From Gracilariopsis chorda (taxonomy: Eukaryota > Rhodophyta > Florideophyceae > Gracilariales > Gracilariaceae): DNA of 64,000 nt. The notes under the pieces are model-generated. The model saw only the letters and a list, made by a program, of their open reading frames with translations, did no database searches and was not told the DNA's origin. Both the position numbers and the translations under genes were made by a program. The DNA is taken from NCBI GenBank assembly GCA_003194525.1, contig NBIV01000282.1, positions 1 through 64,000 on the forward strand. The letters are read 5' to 3'. Each line of letters begins with the position of its first letter. The stretch's first letter is position 1. Of the stretch, positions 32,847 through 43,415 are shown piece after piece.

Positions 32847-33761
32847 ATGAAGCCGCCCGCATTGCGAGCAGTGCAAGCGCTCACTCTCCTCCTCAAAACG
32901 CTCCCGCAGTCCGCCAGATATGCCGTAGTTCTGCGCGATGGGCGCGCATGCGATGTCGCCCTGGCCAACCTCCTTCCCCACCATCGATCGGACAACAAGC
33001 CGCTTCTCTTCGTCCCAGAACGAGAAGCGCACCTGCTTCGCGCGGCCAATCCATCATGTCAATCCCTCATTTACACCATAACCCCCGACAACCAAGCTCC
33101 ATTGCGCCCTTATGCAGCCGCTGCTATTCATCACCAAGTCAGTCACCTCGCCGTTGGCACCAACCGGCTTGAACGAGCTGTAACCGCCGTCACTTCAATC
33201 TCTGCCAATCCGATCTGCGGCGATGCGTCCACTGGAATTGAAATGCTCCCGAAAGGAACGCTCACCTTCCATGTGCCTCTTTCAACCGTTGATCATGCCA
33301 AAATTTGCTCAACCGTACACGAAAAAGTCCCACCCAAATACAATCGAACCGCCGATCCTACCTTCATGCCTCCTCAACTCATTCCAGACGCTTTGCAACT
33401 CGCTGATCAGAAGAAATCTTCCCTCCAATTACTGCAACACCAATCCGATGACTTGCTGCGCAATAGCGTGCTTGAAACCAGTCACTGGGGCTATATCGTC
33501 GCCTGAACCGACATGCTTTACGAAACATTCAACTCCGGAGGCCCTCCAAGACTGGCCGTCATCCATGCTATGCAACGAATGTGTCTGCATGTTTCAGGTT
33601 CCGCAAAATCGCTTTCGCGGGATGAACTACAGGCCAATCGTCTCTGCGAGGCCGTATTCAAACCGTCAGCCGACAATAACATACAGGACCTGCCAGAGGG
33701 AAGAACTGCTGCTGGCGTCGTGTTGCGTCCGGCCACTGGTCGCTTTGAGAGACGATTGTGA
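32847..33761 (+). pseudogene. Orphan protein of about 300 residues with one in-frame stop
   Basis: The frame is open from ATG at 32847 (MKPPALRAVQALTLLLKTLP, then ARYAVVLRDGRACDVALANL) to TGA at 33504, and continues in the same frame to 33761 (TDMLYETFNSGGPPRLAVIH, then GRTAAGVVLRPATGRFERRL). The protein is GC-biased with ordinary amino-acid variety, and no family is recognised. In-frame continuation across a single stop suggests a recently disabled gene, a readthrough or an error. It shares the 32456-32846 interval as a divergent promoter region with the lipase-like gene. Confidence 0.5.
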
Positions 33762-33785
33762 ACTGGTAATGATCATTTGATGATG

Positions 33786-34151
33786 CTAACCAGGGAACCG
33801 GATCATGACACGCCAAGCCTCTTCTCCACCCGTTTGAGAAGTAATTATGCGTGCGCCCCGTTGCATGAACAACAGTCCGTGTACTGTGATAATCTTTTCG
33901 TGATGCATGCTGCACCGACATCCATCCTGGACACAGACCGCAATTGAGCGCTCAGCACGTATTTGAAGCCGCGTTCCGTCCCGTGTCGCAGCATAAGCAA
34001 CAGATGGCTTACTGAACGTTGTACATACGTCAGCTGCATCGTTCACATTGTGACCTGATGAAGTTGGTGTCCAATCGAGTACGACAGTTCCACCCCACGT
34101 TGGAGTGCATTCGTGCATTGCCCGTCGCGTTTCAGACGAAAGCTGGCTCAC
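33786..34151 (-). CDS. Weak unrecognised reading frame
   Basis: A 121-codon minus-strand frame (ETRRAMHECTPTWGGTVVLD, then RLQIRAERSIAVCVQDGCRC) with no recognised domain and no supporting context. It may be chance. Confidence 0.2.
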   Translation of the reverse strand: MSQLSSETRRAMHECTPTWGGTVVLDWTPTSSGHNVNDAADVCTTFSKPSVAYAATRDGTRLQIRAERSIAVCVQDGCRCSMHHEKIITVHGLLFMQRGARIITSQTGGEEAWRVMIRFPG

Positions 34152-34297
34152 GTGCTACGGTAGATCTTGTCATCCCTCGCAAGCGTGTCTGCTGAGTCAA
34201 GTGGAATTTCTCATCTACTTTTTCATCATCAGCTTTCCATATAACACCGCTAAAGTGCGCCATTTTCTCACAATGCTCTGAACATGTCCCTCACAAT

Positions 34298-35610
34298 TCA
34301 GCAGACTCTTCGTCTAATAAGCTCCATTCTCTGCAGATTGTCTGCCAGTTCATCTCTCAGCAAAGAGCTCTCTCTGGCACGGTTTCTCGCGCGCATATTA
34401 TATCGCTCGGTATGTAATCTGTCTTGGAAGTGAACTACGAGAGTTCCAGCTACATGGTTGTCCTCATGATGAGGAATATATCCATACAAACTTTCGTTGG
34501 CGTAGTCAATTAGGAAGTTGTGTAACTTACAAGCCACCATAATTATAAGAGTAGTTTGACGCAAAGAATATCTTATCGCAGACCAGAAGATACCAAAACG
34601 ACATATCAGCATTCAAAATGCCTGTTCGACGCATGATCGCGTTAAAGAATTATATGCATTATACGCGTCTTGTTTTGGTGTGAGGTTTCGACCACAGTGA
34701 GGCGTTAAAACTCTAGACTTGTTTGAGTACGCATCATCCGCCACGACCGCCGCCCACGTTGACAGTTCGTTACCATGCAGTAGATTGAAGAGTTTTGTAT
34801 TACTGAAAGCAGTAGAATCATGAGTCCCACCAGAATGACGGGCTGACACAAACGAGAATTTTTAGTTTGCCTGTACTGTTGCTTGCACACAAAGAGCAAA
34901 AAACTTCTTACGGTTGTAATAATTCTTTGGATCCGGTGCGTCTTGAAGAGTAGGGCAACGAATTTCAATTGCAATTCCGTCCAACGCGGCGATGATACCA
35001 TGAAAAGGACTGTTTCTCAAGCACTGAAAAATTTCTGCTTGTTCTGAACAATCTTGTTCTGTGACTGGAAATTGTAGTTGGGGCAAAATACTATCCAAGG
35101 ATAGTAGTGTCTCAGAAAAAATATGGTACAACGTTGAAGTTCCAATACCATACGGCCACGAAAGTCAAGATAACTTGCTCCTGCTAGCATTCTTAAAGTA
35201 ACAAACAGCATAACTGAAGGATGTAGAGAACGTGCAATGTTAAAAACGTTATTCTGGCGTCGTTGTATTCTGGTTTGTACTTTAGATAGCAGAAACAAAA
35301 ATTGAGATTTGGAAACACGGTACATCCTCTTGAACATAATGTCGGAAATACTCTCAAGATGTGTTTGTGTATCAAACGCTTTTCGAGCTAGGACGCATCG
35401 GAATGCCCGATTGTCGGTTTGTTCAAGTTGCGCATATATTGCAGTCCACATAATGTGGTAAATACACAACATCGTAGTTCGTCTTCGTTTGTTTTCTTTC
35501 GTAGGCTTTTGAAATGCTTGATTTCGAATGAGGTTGAGGAAAATGGTAGTGCTCGGAGAAAGAGTGAGTCGAGTCATGATATGGAATTGGAGGGATGAAT
35601 ACTCTTCCAC
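34298..35610 (-). pseudogene. PIF/Harbinger transposase, decayed
   Basis: Minus-strand blocks of the Harbinger nuclease (DDE_Tnp_4): an N-terminal helical part ending LAGASYLDFRG, then TLYHIFSETLLSLDSILPQ, FHGIIAALDGIAIEIRCP (first Asp), SARHSGGTHDSTAFSNTKLF (the family's GSxHDSTA block), WAAVVADDAYS (second acidic residue) and VACKLHNFLID (the xxLHN end). The third acidic residue is in the worn stretch between the last two blocks. It needs about three frame changes. Terminal inverted repeats were not identified. The MITE at 17743 has Harbinger-type ends, but no matching ends flank this copy. Confidence 0.82.
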
Positions 35611-36840
35611 ATGTAATGGAAATGTCCTTCCAGCTTTGTCCTCTTTTTCATTGAGACAACAAAAATGGACAGAAATCGAAAGTTTTTTAATTCAGAGTTA
35701 ACCGTTCACAGATTAAGAAAGTCATAGAACGGCCCTAAGGTAGGGGTTAAATTGTGAAAATCCCCACTCTCTCTAGAGAAACCCTTTTTGAATGAATGAC
35801 TTCATTCCAGTACAAGCTCCTAACCTTTGTTTGACCTGCAAAGGGTCGATTGGGACGAAAACCTCTTCGGTATTGAACGCTTTAGGCCGTCTTTTGCGAG
35901 CGACTCAACACCTTCGTATCCTTCGATACTCAATTTCGGGGTACTTGCTAGTCCAGCGTCCCCCGTTGTACCTGTCTTCCTCCTACTGAGGAAGCAAAAT
36001 GGACTGGCTGTCGGACCTCTTTCGGAGGGCGGTATGCACTCTGGTGGTCAAGTCAAAAGCACAAAACCTCTCAGTTTTGTTACGAACTGTTGAGGTGCGT
36101 TTGGATGGGAGTCCAGCAAAAAAAACATATTGGTGAGGCTAACGATGTATACGTGCAAACGTGCAAGCCGGTAGGACGCTAGTTACATGGCAGCGTTGGC
36201 TACAGGCTCAATCATACGAGCGTTGCCCCAGCTTTCCCCATGGCTTGTGGCACTGACTATTCATTGTTAATGGGTGAGAATGATTCACTATTACTAGTTA
36301 GAATACTCTAATTCTGGATTGTTCCAACTCACCGAGACCAAATGCATTACAAACACATACTTCTCGAAAGATGGCATCGAATTCCCTGCCCTGTCGATTG
36401 TGTCGGGGAAGGTAGATTCTATCGCATTTTCAAGGAACAAAAAGTGCTCCTATTCAATAATTCGCGCCACGACGACGGCGCCAAGACAGAACAGGTCATT
36501 GATGCACCGTGATAGCTGTCCTTGAGCGCAAGAACAGACAGTAAGTGACATACCTTGTGCTGGCGTCTGGTATAAGAGTGGATAGCTTCGATTTCATACA
36601 AAGCACTGCAATCATCACCTCATCTTCGGATTCCAGTACTGCAAGTCCATCCATACACCCATCCAACTTTCCACCTTTCTTTCCGTCTTAGTTCTCCTTT
36701 AGATATTTATCTGTGCTTTCGCGGACTCAGAGATCATTCCAGTTGCATGCTATTCCTATATTGCTGGTCGGAATAGGTAATGAGGATACTATTCCCTGGA
36801 CTTCACTTTTAATCAAAGGAAGTGTTCTATCTACCTCAGT
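35611..36840. other. Intergenic region upstream of GNAT copy 1
   Basis: Overlapping short frames at 35792-36093 have no recognisable domain. The last 200 bp before 36841 is the likely promoter of the GNAT gene. No clear TATA box was seen. Confidence 0.35.
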
Positions 36841-37959
36841 ATGTCGCAGAGCTCGGTACATTTTGTTTCGCTCATACTGATTATCAAAATCATGGATAAG
36901 ACATATCTTTTTCGTCCCTACGACCATGAGATGCATTATAGTCAACTGGAAACCATTTGCAGGAACGTGTACAAAGGTGTGGATTTCGCTCCACAGATAG
37001 CGTGCGCACTGAGTAACGACGTGCGATGTGCTCCCTATGTACTCTGCGATGCAATGAATGTGGCTGCGTTCGTGAACTTACGTTTGAAGGATTACCACCA
37101 GAATGACAATGGGGTGCTCATCTCTTGTGACTGCCTGCGCGTGCGTAAAGATTTCCGAGCCAAAGGAATGGGTAGTGCTATTGTGAAAGCCGTAATGCGT
37201 GTGGCATATGCAAATTTCCGGCACCATGAAACTCAAAATTGGAAAGTCAGTTTTCTCGCAGTGACTGACCAAGACAATGGAGTTATGCGCCATATCTTCT
37301 CCAAATTCAGATGGACTAGTCATGAAGTGATGCACGTGTGGCCTGCCTCAACCGTGGTTTGGGATGCAAAACACCAAAACATACCCTTACTGGATGCTCT
37401 ACATATGTCTCAATTCATCACCGCTGAAGCAAGTGCTCTTTCCAAACAATGGGTCAAGATCACCTCCGATGAAATCCTTAGTACGATGCAGATCTTACGA
37501 CAACGAGGCGCAAGTTACCAGCGACCACTCTACTTTGACGTAGAATCGGCTGAGTGTGCTAGCGCTTTTCTCAATCACGATCTGGCCACAGAAGAGCAGC
37601 GTTCTGTTTGGCGACTAGATCGAGACGGCGAAGTGCAAGGGCTGTTGTTTGTCCGAACAAACATACGTGAAGCAACTCAACCTTGTAGGCATAGCCTTAT
37701 CTCTGCATGTGTGATTGGTGTGAAAGTGGCGGAGAGTTGTGTCATGTTTGTTGCAGCTCGCTTACATGTTCAGTTCTTCCACGTGAGTTTTGATAGGCCG
37801 ATTCGCTCGGAACACTTTTCGAAGTCACGACTATTGTCGCAAGTCCCATCGGAACCCTTCGTTATTTACAGACACAACGGCTCACACTGCTATCATGGAG
37901 ACGACAAAGGAGTGTGTAGAGGTTCTGAAAGCCCACGACTGGCTAGGCCCTGTTTGTAA
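36841..37959 (+). CDS. GNAT-type N-acetyltransferase, copy 1
   Basis: 372 residues from ATG at 36841. Residues about 19-190 form a GNAT fold: LFRPYDHEMHYSQLETICRN, then VYKGVDFAPQIA (resembling the NIYxGxDYLP start of NAT16-type histidine acetyltransferases), and FRAKGMGSAIVKAVMRVAY, which fits the acetyl-CoA-binding R/Q-x-x-G-x-G/A motif. The C-terminal half (QFITAEASALSKQWVKITSD, then WRLDRDGEVQGLLFVRTN) also fits the two-part layout of that family. The reaction is probably acetyl transfer to a small amine or amino acid; the substrate is unknown. The last about 25 residues (SHCYHGDDKGVCRGSESPRL) differ from copy 2 and may be read past an old end. The central 280 bp is nearly identical to copy 2. 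Confidence 0.72.
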   Translation: MSQSSVHFVSLILIIKIMDKTYLFRPYDHEMHYSQLETICRNVYKGVDFAPQIACALSNDVRCAPYVLCDAMNVAAFVNLRLKDYHQNDNGVLISCDCLRVRKDFRAKGMGSAIVKAVMRVAYANFRHHETQNWKVSFLAVTDQDNGVMRHIFSKFRWTSHEVMHVWPASTVVWDAKHQNIPLLDALHMSQFITAEASALSKQWVKITSDEILSTMQILRQRGASYQRPLYFDVESAECASAFLNHDLATEEQRSVWRLDRDGEVQGLLFVRTNIREATQPCRHSLISACVIGVKVAESCVMFVAARLHVQFFHVSFDRPIRSEHFSKSRLLSQVPSEPFVIYRHNGSHCYHGDDKGVCRGSESPRLARPCL

Positions 37960-38625
37960 TCCGAAGTGTTCAGTGATTCATTTATCAAAACTACCTTCTG
38001 TCGATGTGACCCTGTAGTACACAAATGAGCATGAGAAGAAAGCCTTGCACAAGGAAACGACAAAAACGCAGATTCTTTAACTTGCTTGTGACATCTACTC
38101 GCGATTTTACGGTCAGTGCACGACATCTCTCGCTGAAGCAAGGGAAAATACGAAGACGCAATTCTTGATAGCGTGCGTTGGGGGGATATACGCCAAAACG
38201 TATCCCACTCTACAGCACTAGATAAGCGGCTGAGAAGAAAGGAAACACGGTGTGTGCTTATCAACAATAAAACAATGGTGATACATATAGGCGGCCAGAA
38301 ACTAAACGTTGAGAAATGCGTGGGGGCTTGGGTGAGTCGTGAAACCAGACATGGGTGGGATAAAAAGGGATTCTGATGCTCTTTCGACGGCCCCTTAAAT
38401 AGGGAACCGTGAAGATCCTCAACAATTGTGCGCGGCTTATAGGCCATATCACGCCTCTTCAAGCTTCCTTAAGGGATGCACGGCACGTTTGAGAACGCCC
38501 AAAGAAAAGAAGAGAATGATCTGCACCGCACGTTATTCCTCAGCTGGTCACGCTTCTTGCCCACGCACTCTAGGCAGAGAAAAATAGGTCTCTTCCTATT
38601 TGCTCATGTCAAACATCTGCACTGC
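37960..38625. other. Intergenic region
   Basis: No gene recognised. The 189-codon minus-strand frame 37893-38462 is antisense to the end of the GNAT gene and has no domain features. Confidence 0.35.
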
Positions 38626-38828
38626 TCATACAGTCATTTCACCTTCTGACACTGCTGTAGTTGCCAGTCGCAACCATGCTGCATCTTTCTGGTCTACTAG
38701 CTTCGTGAACAACGCCGGCTGTTCTGCCAGCTGACATGCTCTTGCCAAGGCATACCCTTGTGCCTGGCGTGCGACTCCCGTTCCCAATTCACGGTCAAGA
38801 ATTGTCACATCTCTTCTCGGGCACAGCT
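38626..38828 (-). pseudogene. Host gene fragment with helical-repeat look
   Basis: Minus-strand reading QLCPRRDVTILDRELGTGVA continues ARQAQGYALARACQLAEQPA, then FTKLVDQKDAAWLRLATTAV, and stops at a TGA. The pattern of paired helices with A-x-x-A and W-L-x-L-A spacing looks like coatomer or intraflagellar-transport type helical repeats, but I cannot name the protein. Coding bias is strong over 65 codons and ends abruptly on both sides, so this is a truncated copy. Confidence 0.45.
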
Positions 38829-40197
38829 GGTACCCTCGTCTTGGTAATACGGAACTGCCTCCAAAACGAGCTTCATTGCATGACTCTGTTGTATGCCTTC
38901 TGTTTGCCTCTGCTCATATGAACCCCTTGTGATGCTATAAATACGGCCGGGAGCCAATCCTCCCTCGACGTGAAGTCCGTCAACCTGTACTTTAGTGTCG
39001 CTCATGGACTTGATCGTTCGGAATTGTGAGCATCAGTTCGGTGCTTACGGAGCATATCGATAACAAATATCAGCTTGACATGCCTTACCTTGCCCGCACT
39101 GATACCCGATCTGCATTCTTCAACTGCTCGTATTGATGATTAACTTTTATCTCTCAGATCTATCGTCATTGAGATCCAGGATTCCAATTGCCCGCGCTCG
39201 GATGAAGGATTTAACCCCGAGATCATCCCGAGATAAGTTAAGTAAGCTGTATCGAGGTAACCATCGCGCGTTGTTGCTTCTCCAGGAAAAGATGGAGTAC
39301 AATGCTGATCAGTTGCCTTCATTCCCAAGAGAGGTTATGCATCGTCCAAACAACGTAGATTTCACTAGGTACTGAGTACGCTGTGGCGCTTTTCTCTGCC
39401 AGTTTGCTCCCTTTCGCTGAAAATAGGAGTTGAGATCACATGCCATCGACATCGAAGATACCTTTTTTCTCCGTGGCGATGGAGAGTGGCGAAAGTTATG
39501 TCGAGCACCAAGGGAAGAACCAGCAAGTCGGGGTCGATTCGCACAAACAGAACGAATGCAGTGAGATGCGTGAAGTCGAAACTTTTCTTCGATTCCTGAC
39601 GTGTTGTAGATATCCAAGGGTACTCTCACATCTATCCGATGGTGAATCGGAGAAGAAGAGCGCAATTGATGCACCATTCTCGCTTCATCATCAAGTTGGA
39701 TGCGGTGTGTTATCTCGCTCAGTATATGATAATCGCTTGTTCTACTTGTTTCTCCCGTTTTTCTCTTCTTTAACCTGTGTTTTAATGGGAAGGCTGACGT
39801 CGGGGAGAGGAGATGAACCGCCAATGACGCCACCGACACATCTAGCCAGACTGACTGTATTACTGTCAATGTGCGTTGGGCTAAAATGTGTTATGCTCTC
39901 CCCCTAATAGTGCGTTCCAACTCTTTCAGTCTGTGCGATATGCGTATAAAGGCGGACTGAATACGACCTATCCCTTCGGCTCCGAAAGACAGATAGGCAG
40001 TTGCGAAAGGAGAAGTGTTTGTTCAGCACAGAATCTTCCCACATTATTCACCGTATCTTCTTCGCAACAACCTCGTATTTGCGTTGAGCGTAACATACCG
40101 TCCTTTCGCATTTGTCAAACTTGAGGACTTCGCTTTGAGTGTTCGCAACCTATTTCTCATTTGCTTTCTTTCTTCTTTACACTTCGGTTCATATACA
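38829..40197. other. Intergenic region with a TATA-like box near its end
   Basis: Frames at 39133-39375 and 39440-39907 overlap minus-strand frames and have no domain. GTATAAAGG at about 39944 is a plausible TATA box for the gene starting at 40198, which would have an untranslated leader of roughly 230 bp. Confidence 0.35.
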
Positions 40198-40861
40198 ATG
40201 AACACCGGTCAACAATTTTCTAACCCGGGTTTCGTTCCTGGACTTCAGAATACCCTTGCAAATGCTGTTGATCAAGGAGGACAGACTCCATATATTGGCG
40301 ACCCGTTGTGTGCCTCTCCCCGGCACCTTTATCCTTGGATTTCTTAACCTACCGACTAATCCCGCGGAACGGGTTCAATTTTCGTATGACGAGACCAGAT
40401 CGGGAGCAGTTGGACGGGGATGGGCTTCGACCGGACCGAGTGCGGTGATAAACAGCGTCGTGTTACCCGGCACAAACGGTGCGTTCGTTTCAGCTTGGAT
40501 CGGTGAGATTGGAGGTGGCGGTTCGGGCCCTGTGGCAAAGGGCTTAGTTCAACAATTTGATCAAAAGCAGTACATTGTTCTTGGATCTACGACCCGTGCC
40601 CGGGCACAAAATCGGGCACCTCACATCTCAACTGCCGCGCTGAACGGGATTCCTGCTCTTGCGAACCCAGCAATACCCTTCGGATCTCAGGGCAATAGCA
40701 CACTGATGGGGGTCACTCATGCTGCGCAAGGGAATCTTTTGCTTGGTATAGATGCTGCTGGCGATCCAGGGATACCTCTCGTGGGTAACCAGACTCGCCT
40801 CCTACCGCAATCCCTTCTATATCCCAGTGGCGGGTTATTTGAAACATTAGGGACGATCTGA
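40198..40861 (+). CDS. Orphan protein in two overlapping frames
   Basis: ATG at 40198 opens MNTGQQFSNPGFVPGLQNTL, then ANAVDQGGQTPYIGDPLCA. From about 40310 the coding character moves to the next frame: PLPGTFILGFLNLPTNPAER, then VQFSYDETRSGAVGRGWAST and GLVQQFDQKQYIVLGSTTRA, ending in TGA at 40861. Taken together about 220 residues, rich in Gly, Pro, Asn and beta-forming segments, without a signal peptide. One frame change (or an error, or a tiny intron) joins the two. I recognise no family. A TATA-like box lies 250 bp upstream. Confidence 0.5.
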
Positions 40862-41066
40862 CTGAAGGTCAGGCCTCGAAATACCGAATTAAATGGAAGA
40901 AAGGGTGCGGCAGCGGTTCCTAGAAATCAGACCCAAGGCACCGCACGTATTGGGCTTGGGAGGGCGCAGCCATCGGGGCACCTGTTGGTTGTGAACGGTG
41001 GGACAGGCCCGTCACAACACCCGGCTTCTCGCGCTGGGCAATCGCTGCCGTACCAAGCATTTGTGA

Positions 41067-41802
41067 TTGAAGACGGGGCCGTGGTCAGGGCCGACCAACG
41101 CGAACGCACATGCGGCGGGAACTGTTCATTACGCTGCCCAAACCATGATGCACAATAGTTTGCGAGTGGCCACAGCCGGAGCGCAGGTAACAGATGCGAT
41201 CTCCCCCGCAGCAGGGGCCTCCTCCCACGTCGCCACGCCGAGCTCACCGTTGGAAGAGGGGCGGGGTACACCCAGCGTGACCGCGAAGAGATCCCGCAGA
41301 GTAGACGGTGGAGTGTCGAAGGCTGGTAGCGCGAGACGGCAGAATCCAAAACCGAGGACCTATACGCAGGCAGTGCCATGCCAACACTGTCACATATGCC
41401 CCAGGCGGCCGACCGCGACTTCTCCCCATATAGTCTGCGGGAAAGTGCTTCAAAGCCAGAAAGACGATCTGCACAATGTGCTTTGAGAAGTTCAACTGGG
41501 AACACGAAGCAGCCCGCAAGGCGGACGCTGGCCCATGGCCGTGCACGCACTGTCGAGGGGAGTGTCCACCTTGCGTACGGTGCGTGATTTACAACAGGAC
41601 CACAGACCGTCGGCGGATGAACCTCATCAACCGTCGTAAGAAGAAGGCAGGTGCGAGTGGTGAACTGGATGGTGGAAACACGCCGGCGGTTTCGAGGTCA
41701 GGCCAAGCCGAAGGAAATGCCCAGGGTGGCGAGGGTGAGGATGGTGTTGTTATTGAAGGCGTTGCGCCCGTGGGGTTGATTAGCACGCCTTTCGCATCTT
41801 GA
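41067..41802 (+). pseudogene. CDCA7-like zinc-finger protein (zf-4CXXC_R1), one frame change
   Basis: The 4CXXC_R1 zinc finger is found in CDCA7, which recruits the HELLS remodeller and helps keep DNA methylated. An Arg/Lys stretch (RRQNPKPRTYTQAVPCQHCH) leads into C-x2-C-x2-C. The next pair and the following Cys residues (GKCFKARKTICTMCFEKFNW) lie one frame over, so one extra base is present near 41445. Then comes GPWPCTHCRGECPPCVRC, the hallmark W-x-C-x2-C-R-G-x-C block, and RTTDRRRMNLINRRKKKAG. No in-frame ATG lies before about 41143; the frame opens just after a TGA at 41064. It is either a fresh frameshift, an error or a short intron. The tail before the stop is acidic and Gly-rich. Confidence 0.75.
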
Positions 41803-42597
41803 ATCGGTTTGTCAGCGTTTGAGGTGACGGGCAGCGCGCTTGTCGGAAATTGCGGGGCGAATCAGGCGGGGAGTTCAACGGGAAGAAGAAGTGAGGAGCA
41901 TGTTGAACGGTGGCAAGATGGAGTGGGAAAGAGGGTGTGTAGCGGGAGGAATGAGGGAAGAATATGCAAAGTGGGGCGGCTGGCGGTAGTGGGAGTAAGG
42001 CGGTTCTGGCAAGGACCAAGGAGAAGAATTCATTCACCAGATGAAGAAGCACAATGGGGAGCAGTGGGACGGAGAATTGCATTGGGGTTGGATGAACGAG
42101 TGGAGGATGCTTGTGAAGCCGAGGACGATGGATGGGATGAGAAGCGCGGCGGTGAGTCAAATGGTAACGGAGTCGCGGCAGAAGGGTTGGATGGAGAAGC
42201 GGGTAAGAGCGACTCAAGCGACGGGGGCGACGGCGACGGAGTGTTGGAGGCGTTGGAGCACATTATAAACGGGTCTGAAGGTTTGGGAGACTCGCTGAAT
42301 ATTGTGAACGGGAATAGCGAGTCGGAGCAGGAAGTGGGGGCGATGGCGGACGTGTCTTGTAGCGCGGCGTTGGTGGGCGGCGCTGGTGAAGAGAAACGTG
42401 GAGAGGATGGTGACCACGACGACATCGTAGGCGGCGGGATGGGGGAGTGCTGTGGCGCGAGTGGTGCACGCATGTCGAACGAGTGGGACGCCGAATGGCT
42501 GCGCTTGGAGGGTCGCAAGTTGCGACTCGCAACGACGAGGAGCTTTGCTCTGATCATCGCGCGATATTTGAAATACTGTGCTCTTTTATTGCGCTGA
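41803..42597 (+). pseudogene. Acidic Gly/Glu-rich open stretch following the CDCA7-like frame
   Basis: The same frame as the zinc-finger segment resumes right after its TGA (41800-41802) and stays open for about 260 codons. The amino acids are mostly Gly, Glu, Asp, Ser and Val (DSSDGGDGDGVLEALEHIIN, then GGAGEEKRGEDGDHDD), ending in SNEWDAEWLRLEGRKLRLAT. It could be the original acidic tail of the zinc-finger protein cut off by one stop, or a low-complexity stretch that is open by composition: the minus strand is also open for 175 codons. Confidence 0.35.
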
Positions 42598-42738
42598 TAC
42601 TGTACATACGCCTAATTTCCACCCACTTCTCCCTTCTGCTCCATTGCGAACTACATCCTTCCAACATAGATACGTCGCCAACTACAAGTTTCTTGTCTAC
42701 CAGCGGTACCATCTAGCGATGACATCGAGCGTCTTCCG

Positions 42739-42898
42739 GCTTTTACATAGCCATACAGCGCTTTTAAATGGTCAAACTCGGCGCTGAAATAACAAAACTC
42801 GGCGCCGACAACACCAGACTAGACGCGGAAACACCCCAAATCGGCGTTTACATAGCCCATTCCGCGTTTACATAGCCAAACTCGGCGTTGAGATAGCT
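42739..42898. repeat. Degenerate minisatellite, unit about 20-23 bp
   Basis: About seven or eight imperfect units, each ending in a GGCGC- or CGCGT-like core, for example TTTACATAGCCAAACTCGGCG and TTTACATAGCCCATTCCGCG. Units nearest 42890 are the most alike. It lies in the gap between the acidic stretch and the thioredoxin-like gene. Confidence 0.7.
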
Positions 42899-43040
42899 TT
42901 ATAGCAGTGAGAATCGAGACAAGACCAATCTATCCTAAGCAATAAAAATGATTCTCAAGAAGGTAAAATCTTGGCCAAACTAATAACTCTCAAGCAAAAA
43001 GCGTCCTAGCCAAGCGTAGCAAAAGTGTACAAATCAGCAA

Positions 43041-43415
43041 CTAGAACACGCTGGAGCAATCCACAACTATCACGGATTCATGACTAACGTCTGTTTTGCG
43101 CTGTACACTCGTCGTCAGCGTCCTTAAAAATCTCTCAATGTTCTCGCGAAACGGGGCCTTGGTGGCGCCGCGCACGGTGTACTCCACCTCGCCGTTGAGG
43201 AACACAAAAAAAGTCGGCAGCGACGTCACCTTATACATCTGCGCGATGAGTCTGTGCAACTCTATGTTCACTTTGACAAAGCGCACCATCCAATCTTCCC
43301 CGCTTTCAACCATGCTGTCCTCCCAGTCCTGCAACACCGGCTCCATTCTCTGACATGGTCCGCACTGTTGCTCTACGAGCTTATCATGTGAATCGAACGT
43401 TGTTTCACCGGAGGC
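43041..43415 (-). pseudogene. Thioredoxin-like remnant
   Basis: Thioredoxins reduce protein disulphides. The minus strand reads DKLVEQQCGPCQRMEPVLQD, with the CGPC active site, then WMVRFVKVNIELHRLIAQMY, KVTSLPTFFVFLNGEVEYTV (cis-Pro loop SLPTFF) and GATKAPFRENIERFLRTL. The strand before the active site, normally VVDFxAxW, is shortened to DKLVEQQ and the N-terminal helix is weak (ASGETTFDSH). An upstream exon or a worn start would explain this. The C-terminal about 25 residues look non-native. The fold is recognisable; function is doubtful. Confidence 0.68.

Noticed and set aside
36841-37959. Assigning the GNAT genes to a specific substrate
   Set aside because: Only the acetyl-CoA loop and the general layout are recognisable; the NAT16 resemblance is from memory and does not prove histidine as substrate.
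37893-38462. A 189-codon minus-strand frame overlapping the GNAT end
   Set aside because: Ser/Leu-rich with no domain and antisense to a recognised gene.
39309-39907. Overlapping plus (155 codons) and minus (186 codons) frames
   Set aside because: Neither shows a domain or balanced composition, and each is explained as the other's shadow or as chance.
41780-42557. Minus-strand frames of 145 and 175 codons opposite the acidic stretch
   Set aside because: Pro/Ser/Leu-rich mirror image of the Gly/Glu-rich plus strand; the plus strand continues the frame of the zinc-finger gene and is the better candidate.
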